Assembly (NCBI RefSeq): GCF_029051685.1
Contig: NZ_JAACFT010000010.1
Span: 124,001 to 188,000 of the forward strand
Direction of reading: 5' to 3'
DNA: 64,000 bases
DNA from: Bradyrhizobium sp. CSA207
GTDB taxonomy: Bacteria > Pseudomonadota > Alphaproteobacteria > Rhizobiales > Xanthobacteraceae
Shown in pieces: positions 1 through 8,566 of the stretch. Within the stretch, counting starts at the first letter, position 1; each line of letters begins with the position of its first letter. The notes beneath the pieces are model-generated. The model saw only the letters and a list, made by a program, of their open reading frames with translations. It had not been told where the DNA came from and searched no databases. Position numbers and translations under genes: made by a program.

Positions 1-774
1 CCAGGCGACCGGCGCAAGAACCTTTTTCACGATCCCGTCGGCCAGTGCGGCCTCGTAGCCGAACGCCGCGGCCTCGATGAAATCCTCGAACGCCACCACG
101 ACGTCGATCCATTTCCACGCTGGCGCGAGCGGCATTTCCAGCGCAGTGATGATGCCGGTGGTGCCGTACGCGCGATTGACCTTCTGCGCCGCGTCGCCAC
201 GCAGCTCTATCACGCGCGGGTCCTCTTCGAGGGTGACGACTCGCGCCGCCAGAATATTGCCCGGCTCGCGCAAGCCGCCATAGGTGACCGAACCGATCCC
301 GCCCGACCCGCCCGCGACAAAGCCCCCGATCGTCGCGATGCGCTTGGTCGATGGATGCAGCCGCAGCTCCCACCCCTCGGCCTGCGCAGCGGCATCGATC
401 GCGCTCATCTTGGCGCCCGCACCGACCCGGACGATTCCAGGCTTGATCCACTCGATGCTCTCGAGCCCGGAGATATCAAGGAGCACACCGCCTTCGAGCG
501 GCACAGCCTGCCCGTAGTTGCCAGTGCCGCCTCCGCGCACGGTGATCGGAACCAGATGGCGCGCGCAAACTGATGCGACCCGAATTACGTCGTCCTCGTC
601 GCGAGGCAACACGATCAGGTCGGCGGACTTGCCGTCGAGTTGCGCATTCAGGATAGGGCTATACCAGAAGAAATCGCGCGATCTCCGGCGCACGACCTTT
701 TGCTCGGTGATGACGGGAATGTCGCCCAGATCGGCCATGAGCCGATCCAGCGTGCCGACTGCGAGCTCGTTCAC
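1..774 (-). CDS. FAD-binding PCMH-type oxidoreductase (GlcD-like), C-terminus cut by window edge
   Basis: About 258 residues are visible before the left edge. They match the FAD-binding domain of glycolate-oxidase/lactate-dehydrogenase-like flavoproteins (GlcD, PCMH fold). There is a PP-loop-like RGGGTGNYGQ segment near residue 78, followed by GGFVAGGSGGIGS and TYGGLREPGNI, the usual dinucleotide-pocket motifs. The C-terminal substrate domain lies outside the window. The GTG start at 774 overlaps the stop of the upstream isochorismatase-like gene in a GTGA arrangement, so the two are translationally coupled. It is the third gene of a leftward cupin / amidohydrolase / flavoprotein operon and probably oxidises a hydroxy- or amino-acid product of that pathway. 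The substrate cannot be read from the sequence. Confidence 0.85.
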   Translation of the reverse strand, partial: MNELAVGTLDRLMADLGDIPVITEQKVVRRRSRDFFWYSPILNAQLDGKSADLIVLPRDEDDVIRVASVCARHLVPITVRGGGTGNYGQAVPLEGGVLLDISGLESIEWIKPGIVRVGAGAKMSAIDAAAQAEGWELRLHPSTKRIATIGGFVAGGSGGIGSVTYGGLREPGNILAARVVTLEEDPRVIELRGDAAQKVNRAYGTTGIITALEMPLAPAWKWIDVVVAFEDFIEAAAFGYEAALADGIVKKVLAPVAW

Positions 775-1592
775 GATCGGTCACCCCGGGTTGCGTGGTC
801 AACGAGCTCCATCGCGATTGCATCGGACCTGACGACGAAACCGAAGCACTGATTAACATTGTAGATGGTTGCGGCCATGCAGTAGTCGGGCGACGTCGTG
901 GCCGCACAGTCCTCCAGGAGCAGGCAGTCATAGCCCCGAAAATTCGCGTCTTGCAGCGTGCAGAGTACGCACTGATCGGCATTGACCCCCGCGAACATCA
1001 GCGTGTTCACGCCGAGATTGCGAAGAATACTGTCGAGCTCCGTATCCTGAAAGCCCGACATCCGGTACTTCGCGACGTGGATGTCGGTCGCCTCGACCGG
1101 CAGCTCCTCGACAATGGCGGCCGACCAGCTGCCCCGTTCCAGCACCTTCGCGCCCGAGCCTGGCAGCGGGTCGCCTAGACCAATGCCGACGCCGCTCGGC
1201 TTGTACACGTGCAGCAGTGACGGACTGAGATTGAGCCGGTCGGGCCTGTTTCCCCAATTGACCCAAATGATAGGTACGTCGGAGCTGCGCAGCATCGGCA
1301 ACAGCCGCCGCAAGGGCGCGATCGGACGGCGTGCCGGCGCAATATCGACGCCGATGTGCGCCAGCCAACCCTCCGGGTGGCAGAAGTCGTTCTGCATATC
1401 GACAATGACGACGGCGGTGCGCGCGAGATCTAACGTGATCAACTTGCCTTGGGCCTGGACCGTCACCGGTCGCGGTAGGACGACCTGGCGCACAAGATTT
1501 GCGTGCTCCGCGGAAACCATCCAGCTATTCGATCCACTTGATCCGAGCGGCAACAAGCGTTCGTCGGCAGGATCGGTCGATATCGCGTCCAT
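771..1592 (-). CDS. isochorismatase-family cysteine hydrolase
   Basis: A 273-residue isochorismatase-fold hydrolase (the superfamily of RutB, nicotinamidase and N-carbamoylsarcosine amidase). The triad is visible: an Asp in VDMQNDF (D65 or D69 region), Lys175 in AKYRMSGF, and Cys208 in AGVNADQCV. It has about 50 extra residues at the N-terminus and an insertion around residues 120-160 (SPSLLHVYKPSGVG...), as in RutB-like ureidoacrylate amidohydrolases. It begins 3 bp after the cupin gene and its stop overlaps the start of the flavoprotein gene, so the three are cotranscribed. Likely a cytoplasmic C-N hydrolase acting on a carbamoyl- or amide-containing intermediate. The exact substrate is unknown. 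Confidence 0.85.
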   Translation of the reverse strand: MDAISTDPADERLLPLGSSGSNSWMVSAEHANLVRQVVLPRPVTVQAQGKLITLDLARTAVVIVDMQNDFCHPEGWLAHIGVDIAPARRPIAPLRRLLPMLRSSDVPIIWVNWGNRPDRLNLSPSLLHVYKPSGVGIGLGDPLPGSGAKVLERGSWSAAIVEELPVEATDIHVAKYRMSGFQDTELDSILRNLGVNTLMFAGVNADQCVLCTLQDANFRGYDCLLLEDCAATTSPDYCMAATIYNVNQCFGFVVRSDAIAMELVDHATRGDRS

Positions 1593-1595
1593 CGA

Positions 1596-2015
1596 TTAGA
1601 GCCCCTGCAGAACGCGGATGTCTTCAGCGTCGAGCTCGACGGGCTCGCCGCTGCGGATCAGTTCGGAAAAGCCCTCGTTTGGCGTCATCACGGTGAGCGT
1701 ATAGAGCTTGCCTGGTCCCGTGTTCTCGATGACGTGTTCGGAGCCGGGATGCAGCAGGAGCGAATCACCCTTCTTGATCGGCAGGGTCTTGCCGTCGCAG
1801 CGCGCAACACCCGCGCCGTGCAGCACATGAAAGAACTCATATGCCGAGGCGTGTTCATTGGGAGGCGTAGCCCCACCAGCCTGGAATATCTCGATGACGA
1901 AGATGCTTCCGATCCGGTCCGTCACCTGATCGAACAGGACTGCGAAATAATTGGTGTCCTTTGGCGAAATGCGGAAGGCTTTCGCGTGCTTGAGCTCGGC
2001 GACGCTAAACGGCAT
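1596..2015 (-). CDS. cupin-domain protein
   Basis: A 139-residue single-domain cupin. Metal-ligand candidates are His55 and Glu60 (NEHASAYEFFHVLHG) and His94 (HPGSEHVIENTG), so the two cupin motifs are largely conserved. The ATG at 2015 is preceded by GAGGA at good spacing. First gene of the leftward operon with the isochorismatase-like hydrolase (3-bp gap) and the flavoprotein, and divergent from a LysR gene 143 bp away. Small cupins in such operons are often metal-dependent isomerases, dioxygenases or ligand-binding proteins; which applies here is not decidable from sequence. Confidence 0.8.
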   Translation of the reverse strand: MPFSVAELKHAKAFRISPKDTNYFAVLFDQVTDRIGSIFVIEIFQAGGATPPNEHASAYEFFHVLHGAGVARCDGKTLPIKKGDSLLLHPGSEHVIENTGPGKLYTLTVMTPNEGFSELIRSGEPVELDAEDIRVLQGL

Positions 2016-2103
2016 TTGATGAATCCTCGAACGGTGCGCCCGTCATCATGATCGATGTGGCATGCCCCGACATCCCTTCAAAGCGCTTTGATTCGACAGA
2101 CCC

Positions 2104-2120
2104 GTTGCCTTTTTGGCAAC
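2104..2120. promoter_or_regulatory. candidate LysR-type operator (T-N11-A dyad)
   Basis: A perfect inverted repeat GTTGCC-TTTTT-GGCAAC. It contains the LysR-box pattern T-N11-A with interrupted dyad symmetry, from T at 2106 to A at 2118. It lies in the 143-bp divergent region between the cupin operon (start 2015) and the LysR gene (chosen start 2159), where an autoregulated LysR activator would bind. Seen directly; its function is inferred. Confidence 0.55.
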
Positions 2121-2158
2121 GAGCCACCATCCTGCGAAATTCGCCAGGGGCCTCGGAT

Positions 2159-3061
2159 ATGCTTCACAGCCGGCTATTGAACTATATCGACGAGGTCGCC
2201 CGCACCGGCTCGATCCGCAAGGCGGCGGACCGCCTCAATGTCGCGGCATCGGCCATCAGCCGCCAGATTCTGGCACTTGAAACACAGTTGGGAACGCCGA
2301 TCTTCCAGCGTCTTCCCAAGAAGCTGATCCTCACGGCCGCCGGAGAAGTCCTGATCGGACATGTCCGCCAGACGCTCAAGGAGCTGAGCCGGACGCAGGT
2401 GAAGATCGAGGAATTGAAAGGCCTGCGACGGGGCGAAATCACGGTGGCGATGATGAGCGGTCTTGCCTCGAACCTCGTCCCGAGCACAGTGAAGGAGTTT
2501 CGAGCCGCCAATCCGCGGGTCAAGCTGAACCTGACGCTTTTCAATACAGGAACGGAGATTCAGCTCGCTGTTGCCAGTGGCGAAGCGGACCTCGGCATCG
2601 GATTCGACTTCGGCAAGGACAGCAACTTGAAAGTGCTCGCGCGTGGGGTCGGTCGGCTTGGCGCGGTGATGGCACCGAACCATCCATTGGCAAAGCGAAC
2701 CGGCATTCGCCTTGGCGATTGTATCGATTACCCTCTCGTCATCGCCGACACCACCAGCGCGATTCGCCCCTATCTGGACGCGGCCTTCGCTCGTGTCGCG
2801 ATCGACCTGCAGCCGGCCATCGAGACAAACTCGATCGAGATCATGCGGCATGCCGTGATGCTGAATGACGGCATTAGCTTCCTGACCCCGTTCGACGTCG
2901 AGTTCGAGCGACGTGCCGGACGGCTTGCCTATGTTACGGTTCGCGAGCTCTCTCATGATGCGCAGGCGCTGATGCTGGTAGGCCATACTCGCGGCACCAG
3001 CGCGATCGCGAGCGTGCTGGCGGAGATGCTCAAGGCAATGATCCGGGAGGTTGCCGGCTGA
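2159..3061 (+). CDS. LysR-family transcriptional regulator
   Basis: About 300 residues in the standard LysR layout. An N-terminal winged helix-turn-helix spans roughly residues 1-62 (LLNYIDEVARTGSIRKAADR, AASAISRQILALE), followed by a periplasmic-binding-protein-like effector domain from about residue 90 to 295. The ATG at 2159 is preferred over an upstream in-frame ATG at 2048. It puts the HTH at the very N-terminus as usual, and the upstream segment would run through the dyad at 2104-2120. It is divergent from the cupin/amidohydrolase/flavoprotein operon and upstream of the creatininase and CocE genes, so it is the likely regulator of both arms. The effector is unknown. Confidence 0.9.
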   Translation: MLHSRLLNYIDEVARTGSIRKAADRLNVAASAISRQILALETQLGTPIFQRLPKKLILTAAGEVLIGHVRQTLKELSRTQVKIEELKGLRRGEITVAMMSGLASNLVPSTVKEFRAANPRVKLNLTLFNTGTEIQLAVASGEADLGIGFDFGKDSNLKVLARGVGRLGAVMAPNHPLAKRTGIRLGDCIDYPLVIADTTSAIRPYLDAAFARVAIDLQPAIETNSIEIMRHAVMLNDGISFLTPFDVEFERRAGRLAYVTVRELSHDAQALMLVGHTRGTSAIASVLAEMLKAMIREVAG

Positions 3062-3235
3062 CATGCGCGGGCAGCGACGTCATCGCCGTGGCCGGAGCGT
3101 TCCGGACTGCGTTGCCCAAAGAGCAACGCAACAGACGAAATTAGGCGCTTTTCATGTTGGTACTGATAGCCAACAATGATTGGCGACCGCCTGAGGGATG
3201 AGACCGCTCGGGCGCCGAAACAGAAGGCGACTGAG

Positions 3236-4066
3236 ATGAAGCTAAGATCGCATTGGTGGTGGGACCTCTCCGCCGAGGATTTCCGCCGGCTGGATATGAG
3301 CAGGATTGTCGCTGTCCTGCCAGTCGGCGCCGTCGAACAACACGGACCCCATTTGCCCGTTCGTGTTGATACCGCCATCGTCGATGGCATCCTGCAGCAC
3401 GCGGTTGCACGCATGGCCGACGACTTTCCGGCCCTGATCCTGCCAACGATGTCCATCGGCAAATCGAACGAGCACTCTGCGTTCCCCGGCACGCTGACGC
3501 TTTCCGCGGAAACTCTGGGCCGTGTCTGGTACGAGGTCTGCGAAAGCATTCATAGAGCGGGGGTCCGCAAGGTCGTCTTCGTCAACTCGCATGGAGGGCA
3601 GCCGCAGGTCATGGAGATCGTCTGCCGCGAGTTGCGTGTCAGGCTGGGCATGCTGGCCGTCTCCTCGCAATGGTCGCGCTTCACGGATATGTCAGACCTG
3701 TTCACAGCCGCCGAACGCAAGCACGGCATCCACGGGGGCGAAATCGAAACGAGCGCGATGCTCTATCTGCATCCGGACCTCGTCGACATGGCGCTCGCGG
3801 AGGATTTCAGGTCTCTGTCTCAGACTTTGGAGACGGAATGCGAAATGCTCATGCCGGAGAGCAGCTCAGTCGGCTTCGGCTGGCAAATGCAGGACATCAA
3901 TCCCAAGGGAGCCTGCGGCAATGCGGCCCTCGCCGATGGTGAGCGGGGCCACACGGCTATCGAGCGCGCCGCCAGCCGCTTGATCAAGCTGATCTCGGAG
4001 GTCGACGAATATCCGCTCTCTCGAATTAGGCCAACGGCGGATTTCACGCCGTCGATCACCGGTTAA
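3236..4066 (+). CDS. creatininase-family amidohydrolase
   Basis: A 276-residue creatininase-fold protein. Metal-binding motifs are visible: GAVEQHGPHLPVRVDTA (Glu34, His36, Asp45), VNSHGGQ, and HGIHGGEIETS with the second-site Glu. The family hydrolyses cyclic or linear amides (creatinine amidohydrolase, ArfB-type formamide hydrolases, MftE peptidase). The ATG at 3236 is chosen because the family signature WWxLS starts just after it; an in-frame start at 3176 would add 20 atypical residues. It sits between the LysR gene and a CocE-like hydrolase on the same strand, and its isochorismatase-like neighbour across the regulator belongs to a superfamily that includes N-carbamoylsarcosine amidase. 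Substrate unproven. Confidence 0.85.
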   Translation: MKLRSHWWWDLSAEDFRRLDMSRIVAVLPVGAVEQHGPHLPVRVDTAIVDGILQHAVARMADDFPALILPTMSIGKSNEHSAFPGTLTLSAETLGRVWYEVCESIHRAGVRKVVFVNSHGGQPQVMEIVCRELRVRLGMLAVSSQWSRFTDMSDLFTAAERKHGIHGGEIETSAMLYLHPDLVDMALAEDFRSLSQTLETECEMLMPESSSVGFGWQMQDINPKGACGNAALADGERGHTAIERAASRLIKLISEVDEYPLSRIRPTADFTPSITG

Positions 4067-4095
4067 GGACGCCGGTAGCGCATGAATTCACTTCG

Positions 4096-5781
4096 ATGAA
4101 GGTTGAGAAGATGTCAGCAAGGCCCCATCGATTGTCCGTCCTGCCGCCCCAAATTGAAACAATGACGCTGAAGGACGGCACACGGCTCGATGCAGACGTG
4201 TATCGTCCGGCGGCGCCGGGATCGTACCCGGTTCTGCTGCAGCGCCAGGCCTACAGCAGGCGCATCGCATGCAGCATCTGCTACGCGCATCCATCGTGGT
4301 ACGCCTCGCATGGGTATATCGTCGTGGTCCAGGACGTCAGGGGACGCGGCACGTCAGAGGGGACATTTAGGCCCGGTGAAACCGAAGTCGAGGACGGCGC
4401 CGAGACGGTCGAATGGGCGGCACGTCTCGATGGCGCAAATGGCGATGTCGCGATGTACGGCTTTTCCTATCAAGCCTACAACCAGTTCCTTGCGGCAGCA
4501 GGAGACTGCCCCTCGCTGAAGGCCCTCGCGCCGGCGATGGGCCCGTGGAATCCGGCGCACTGGGCTTACGAGAACGGCGCCCTGCAGATGAAGCACATGA
4601 TCGGCTGGGGCATTCAGATCACGGCAGAGGCCGCACGACGCGCAGGCGATGACGATGCCTTCAGCGCTCTTCAAGCCGCCTCAGGTAACTTGCCGTTCAA
4701 CGGCCCGGTCGCGGCAATGCCACAGCTGCTGCAGAAGTACCGGCACTATTCGCATGTCATGGACTGGCTCGAGACGCCGGCCGATGCACCGTATTGGGAC
4801 CGCATCTCGCCCGAGACGAGCGTGGACACCATTCGCGCGCGCCGCTTGCCGATGCTGTTTGTCGGAGGCTGGTTCGACCCGTTCCTGACGGCGACGATCG
4901 AGGCTTTCCGAGCACTCGCAACCAGCAGTGAGGACACCAAGCTCGTCGTCGGACCCTGGACCCATTTTCCCTGGGCACGCACGGTCGGCGCGGTGGACTT
5001 CGGGCCAGAGGCGCAACGCAACGTCGACATGGATCACATCCGGTTCTTTGATCGTACTCTCAAGGGTCTTCCGAGTGAGGCGCAACGCGGAGGGATCGAG
5101 CTGTTCGACATCGGGCTGAGAACATGGCGGCGGTACCAAGATCTGCCAGACAGCACGCACGACCTGTTTCTGGGCGGCACGGGTCGGACGTCGATGGACA
5201 CTCAAGATGGCACTCTCAGTCCTCGACAGGATGCGGAGGACAATGTCGAGCACATCGTGCACGACCCTTGGCGGCCCACGCCGACCGTCGGCGGCTACTA
5301 CGGCGTCCCGGCTGGCCCGGTCGATCGTCGCATCACCGACGAACGCGGCGACGTCGTGACCTTCACGACGGAAGCGCTTGAGCGCGAGATCGAAGTGGCT
5401 GGTGAACCCGAGGTCGAACTCGACCTGAGCTGCGATCGCCCCAGCTTCGACCTCTCCTGCATCCTTTCGCGCGTGACCCTTGATGAGAGGATACTTCAGA
5501 TTTCGAGCGGCTATGCACACCATCGCAGTGCGACGCCGGGACGATATCGGCTCAAACTGTCCGCCACCTGTGCAACGCTCAAGAAGGGTGAACGGCTGCG
5601 CCTCTCCATTGCGGGAGCAGACTATCCGGCCTATCCCGTAAATCCCGGAACCGGTGAGGATCCGGTCAGTTCACCGAAGACACATGCCGTCGTGACCACA
5701 ATTGCAGTCTGGCATGGTCCGTCGCGGCCATCGTTGCTCCGGTTGACTGTCGGGCCCGGCTCCGAGACCGTCTCGACGTGA
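4096..5781 (+). CDS. CocE/NonD-family serine hydrolase (peptidase S15-like)
   Basis: A 561-residue alpha/beta-hydrolase with the CocE architecture. The catalytic core occupies roughly residues 25-300 and the C-terminal jelly-roll (PepX_C) roughly 320-555. Catalytic candidates are Ser124 (YGFSYQAYN), Asp261 (GGWFDPFL) and His290 (GPWTHFPW), and the oxyanion segment VQDVRGRGTSEG is typical. Relatives cleave acyl groups from cocaine, beta-lactam or peptide substrates. No signal peptide is evident. The first ATG (4096) is kept, but the ATG at 4111 has a better ribosome site (AAGG eight bases upstream). It follows the creatininase gene by about 30 bp, so the two probably form an operon. Confidence 0.87.
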   Translation: MKVEKMSARPHRLSVLPPQIETMTLKDGTRLDADVYRPAAPGSYPVLLQRQAYSRRIACSICYAHPSWYASHGYIVVVQDVRGRGTSEGTFRPGETEVEDGAETVEWAARLDGANGDVAMYGFSYQAYNQFLAAAGDCPSLKALAPAMGPWNPAHWAYENGALQMKHMIGWGIQITAEAARRAGDDDAFSALQAASGNLPFNGPVAAMPQLLQKYRHYSHVMDWLETPADAPYWDRISPETSVDTIRARRLPMLFVGGWFDPFLTATIEAFRALATSSEDTKLVVGPWTHFPWARTVGAVDFGPEAQRNVDMDHIRFFDRTLKGLPSEAQRGGIELFDIGLRTWRRYQDLPDSTHDLFLGGTGRTSMDTQDGTLSPRQDAEDNVEHIVHDPWRPTPTVGGYYGVPAGPVDRRITDERGDVVTFTTEALEREIEVAGEPEVELDLSCDRPSFDLSCILSRVTLDERILQISSGYAHHRSATPGRYRLKLSATCATLKKGERLRLSIAGADYPAYPVNPGTGEDPVSSPKTHAVVTTIAVWHGPSRPSLLRLTVGPGSETVST

Positions 5782-6314
5782 CCTCGGATAGCCCCGCCTT
5801 TCCCTGCTGCCGCACCCCGATCTGCCCTGTCGATCAGATGCGGGAAGCGGCGCGGATATCGCGGCGAACCATGAGCGGCGTCGATCACTGCAACAGTCCC
5901 CAGACTCATGGTGTCAGAATGAGGTCCAACGATCTTCTGCAAATATCGATCTCGTGATGGTGGGCGCATCAGGGCGCTAAGAACGATCAATGATTAGGCG
6001 GTCGCCCCCAAGCTTATTCGGCCGAAAATGGGCATCCGCCGCATGGGCATATAGCGGCTCCTCCGACCGGTTCCCGCGAAGCCGGCCGAACGATAGGCTT
6101 GGCCAAGATCAGCTGCGATGCTCGCGAGCCTGCCGGTCTCCAGTTGGAGCCGGCCGCAGGACTTAACGGGATTGTGCGTTGCTGTGCCGTCGCACACGCA
6201 CGCATCCACAATAGGAACCATATCCGCGGGGACCGGTTGGACCACTGTTGAGTTGTGCAGGGCGCAAGTCGGCACGGTCCCAGCACCGGCCATCCGTCGG
6301 GGGCGAATCCCGTG
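5782..6314. other. 533-bp gap without a supported gene
   Basis: Between the CocE-like gene and the Crp/Fnr gene. Open frames exist on both strands, but none has a convincing ribosome site or recognisable protein. Base composition is close to the genes, so a degraded gene is possible. No terminator with a T-run was seen. Confidence 0.5.
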
Positions 6315-7103
6315 ATGGACCACGCGACCAGAGTTGGTAATCGTTTGTTAGCAGCGTTGCCGCCGGCGGATTTTAGTTTGCTTGCACCTCATCTGCGGAA
6401 AGTCGTGCTCGAGCGCGACGCAGTGCTGGTCCGATCGGGCGATCGGATCGAACACCTTCTGTTCCCCTGTAGTGGCGCGATCGCCTTTATCGTGGACTTG
6501 CCGAACGGTCAGACTGTTGCCATAGCGGTGGTCGGCCATGAAGGTGCGGTCGGTCTAATGTCGGCGCTTGGCGCATCCCGCTCACCCCTGACGGCGGTCG
6601 TCCGCGTACCAGGATCCGTGCTGCAGATCCCGGCGGCGCAATTTCTGCCGGCGCTGGGTCGCAGCCCCGCGATCGCATCCATGGTGCAGATCTTCACGAG
6701 ATCGCTGTTGACGCAATTTCAGCACGTCGCGGCCTGCAATGCGCTGCATTCCGTCGAAGCCCGGATGGCTCGCTGGCTGCTTCACATCCACGACCGGACG
6801 AATGACGGCAATTTCCTCCCTTTGACGCAAGAGACCATGTCGGAGTTACTGGGCGTCCGCCGCACCACCGTCACGCATGTCGTGAGCGCGTTGCGCGCGT
6901 CGAGAGCGTTGAAATCCAACCGGCGCGGTCAGCTCGAGATTGATCGGCCGCGACTCGAAGCCGTAGCATGCGAGTGCTACAAATTGATGAGCCGCAGGAT
7001 CGATCGGATCGTTTCGCAGGGCTCAGCAGGGCGTGTTCACGCCGCGCCGACACGAGACGCCGGCCAGCCGCCCGGCAACCGACTATCGAGGGCAGGCTCG
7101 TAG
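6315..7103 (+). CDS. Crp/Fnr-family transcriptional regulator
   Basis: About 262 residues. An N-terminal cyclic-nucleotide-binding-like beta-roll spans residues 15-130 (HLLFPCSGAIAFIV, GHEGAVGLMSALG), followed by a C-terminal Crp-type winged HTH around residues 160-225 (LTQETMSELLGVRRTTVTHV). The Cys cluster of Fnr is absent and the cAMP-pocket residues are not evident, so the signal is unknown. Short Crp-like proteins of this type are abundant in Bradyrhizobium. The ATG at 6315 is preferred over an upstream GTG. Its 3' end overlaps the convergent small gene 7037-7264 by 67 bp. Confidence 0.88.
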   Translation: MDHATRVGNRLLAALPPADFSLLAPHLRKVVLERDAVLVRSGDRIEHLLFPCSGAIAFIVDLPNGQTVAIAVVGHEGAVGLMSALGASRSPLTAVVRVPGSVLQIPAAQFLPALGRSPAIASMVQIFTRSLLTQFQHVAACNALHSVEARMARWLLHIHDRTNDGNFLPLTQETMSELLGVRRTTVTHVVSALRASRALKSNRRGQLEIDRPRLEAVACECYKLMSRRIDRIVSQGSAGRVHAAPTRDAGQPPGNRLSRAGS

Positions 7104-7264
7104 ACCCAAGCCTCTCTCGCAAACCACTCGTGTGTAGCCGCGCAGATCCGGCAATAGGTGCGCGAGAAGAATACCGCGCTGCAGCGGAACCTTTCGCGAT
7201 CGGTCTCGATACCCGTCGAAATGGCGTCGCCCGTTTCCGGGCACTTGATCATCACCATACCCAT
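7037..7264 (-). CDS. small CxxC-type protein, possible zinc-binding
   Basis: A 75-residue protein beginning MGMVMIKCPETGDAIS, with a second cysteine pair CRIC about 25 residues later followed by AATHEWF. Spacing of the Cys residues suggests a compact zinc ribbon, though the first site has only one clear Cys plus Thr/Asp. The ATG at 7264 has AGGAAA eight bases upstream, which decides the start; the open frame extends upstream without a better site. It overlaps the 3' end of the convergent Crp gene. Similar short proteins occur widely in Bradyrhizobium genomes (from memory); function unknown. Confidence 0.6.
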   Translation of the reverse strand: MGMVMIKCPETGDAISTGIETDRERFRCSAVFFSRTYCRICAATHEWFAREAWVYEPALDSRLPGGWPASRVGAA

Positions 7265-7382
7265 CTTGATTTCCTGTAACCTGTTGCGGACTCTGGGCAC
7301 GCCGGCCCGCCATCGACTGGACCGAGCCTCCCCTTGTCGCGGAGACCCTGATCCAGCCGATCCGCGCGGCCGGTAGCTCGAT

Positions 7383-7865
7383 TCAGACGGTCCTGCGCAA
7401 TAGCCGGTTGAAGCTGGTCTTAATGGGATCGGTCGTCTCGATCGCGACCTTCTGCGCGAGTTCCCAAAGCTCACGATTCTGCGCGGAGGCGACTTCGAAA
7501 GCTTCGCGGCTTCGGGCGGTCGAAAGATGCACGATATCCACCAGCGATCTGGTCTCAGCGAGCCCGGATAAAAATTCCAGGGTGGCGCTGGTATTGTCTT
7601 TGGAAATCTCGATGGCCCTGGCGCCGTAATCGACGGTACCCTTGACGTTCATGGAACAGGCTTCGCGGAGAACGTCGCTGATCTCCTCGGAAATCGCCTT
7701 CATGTTCTCAATATTTTTCTTGGCCTGTGCGGCGCCCTGCTCGGCAAAGCCGCGGAAGAGCTCCTGGAAATTTAATAGCGGCAAATCGAACCTTGGCTTT
7801 GCACCATTCGTGTTCTCATTTACCGGATCGACATGCGTTTCGACTTTCATATTGGCATCATTCAC
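7383..7865 (-). CDS. phasin-family protein
   Basis: A 160-residue, mostly helical amphipathic protein with the phasin_2 pattern. LPLLNFQELFRGFAEQGAAQ precedes long helices rich in Ala, Glu and Lys, including YGARAIEISKDNTSATLEFLSGLA. Phasins coat polyhydroxyalkanoate granules and stabilise them in the cytoplasm. The GTG start at 7865 has AAGGA nine bases upstream; an in-frame ATG at 7850 is the alternative. No PHA synthase or PhaR lies nearby, so its place in granule biology rests on family membership only. Confidence 0.88.
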   Translation of the reverse strand: MNDANMKVETHVDPVNENTNGAKPRFDLPLLNFQELFRGFAEQGAAQAKKNIENMKAISEEISDVLREACSMNVKGTVDYGARAIEISKDNTSATLEFLSGLAETRSLVDIVHLSTARSREAFEVASAQNRELWELAQKVAIETTDPIKTSFNRLLRRTV

Positions 7866-8030
7866 GAGCTTTCATCCTTTCAAGCGAAACCAGATAATGG
7901 ATTGAAGACTCCCCGTCGTCGCCCAGCAGGCGCTGCGCCAGGAGACTACTCTCGGCATGGGGGATGCTGCTGCAGATCAACCGATCGCCCCCGGCCGAAG
8001 CGAACTATGATCGATTTAAGTCCAGGCATC

Positions 8031-8046
8031 CGTTCGCTTTCGAACG
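8031..8046. terminator. weak hairpin between small gene and phasin
   Basis: A perfect 6-bp stem CGTTCG-CTTT-CGAACG lies in the gap between the small helical gene (ending at 8097, leftward) and the phasin start (7865). There is no T-run, so it could be an operator half-site or weak terminator rather than an intrinsic terminator. Confidence 0.25.
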
Positions 8047-8096
8047 CTCGTTGAAATAATTTGATCGGTTGCGACCGGACGGCGGAGGCATGAGCT

Positions 8097-8306
8097 TTAA
8101 ATCTGCGACCTTGCAACGACCGCTCGGTTGCACTCTGAGCTCGCTCGCCGTCCGAGATAGCCCGACTGGCGCAACTCGCGCTGCCGGTTCTCTTCTCGAC
8201 CTACTCGGTCTCTGAGACTCTCAAGTTCTGCGAGTTGGAAGGCAAGAGCTTCGAGACGCTGGCGAAGAACAGCAGCGGGGTCGTCCACTCGAGCGCAGAT
8301 TTTCAT
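8097..8306 (-). CDS. small helical protein, LRQ-type copy 1
   Basis: A 69-residue Arg/Glu/Leu-rich protein, probably one long amphipathic helix or coiled coil (AVLRQRLEALAFQLAELESLRDRV and onward). The ATG at 8306 has a strong AGGAGA eight bases upstream. It aligns with the 61-residue product of 11114-11299 over LRQ-x2-EAL-x2-Q-x2-EL-x2-LR-x-RV and a following Glu/Arg segment, so the two are paralogues. Each lies within about 1 kb of a Tat-leader small protein. Function unknown; DNA- or partner-binding through the coiled coil is only a guess. Confidence 0.55.
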   Translation of the reverse strand: MKICARVDDPAAVLRQRLEALAFQLAELESLRDRVGREENRQRELRQSGYLGRRASSECNRAVVARSQI

Positions 8307-8566
8307 GTGAGGTCTCCTAGCGAAATGTCTGGGAGAATTCCGAACTTTAACGGCCGGGAATAATATGCAATCAAGAATATGCAATCATCGGGAAAAACGC
8401 GATCATTTGGAGAAACGCGACTAACTTTTAGATGCTGCGTCGCCAGTAGCGATGCGGCGGCGCGCTAAGAAAGTACTCATGCGTTCAGACGCGCGGCACG
8501 CGCCCTTTCGGGCCAGGCTGTTCGGCATGCGCAAACAGCGGGACGAGCCATTGTTAATGCTCGGAG

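Noticed and set aside
2174..3064. 296-codon open frame antisense to the LysR gene
   Set aside because: The opposite strand encodes a clear LysR protein and the antisense product is low-complexity Arg/Asp-rich with no motif. Long antisense frames are expected in high-GC DNA.
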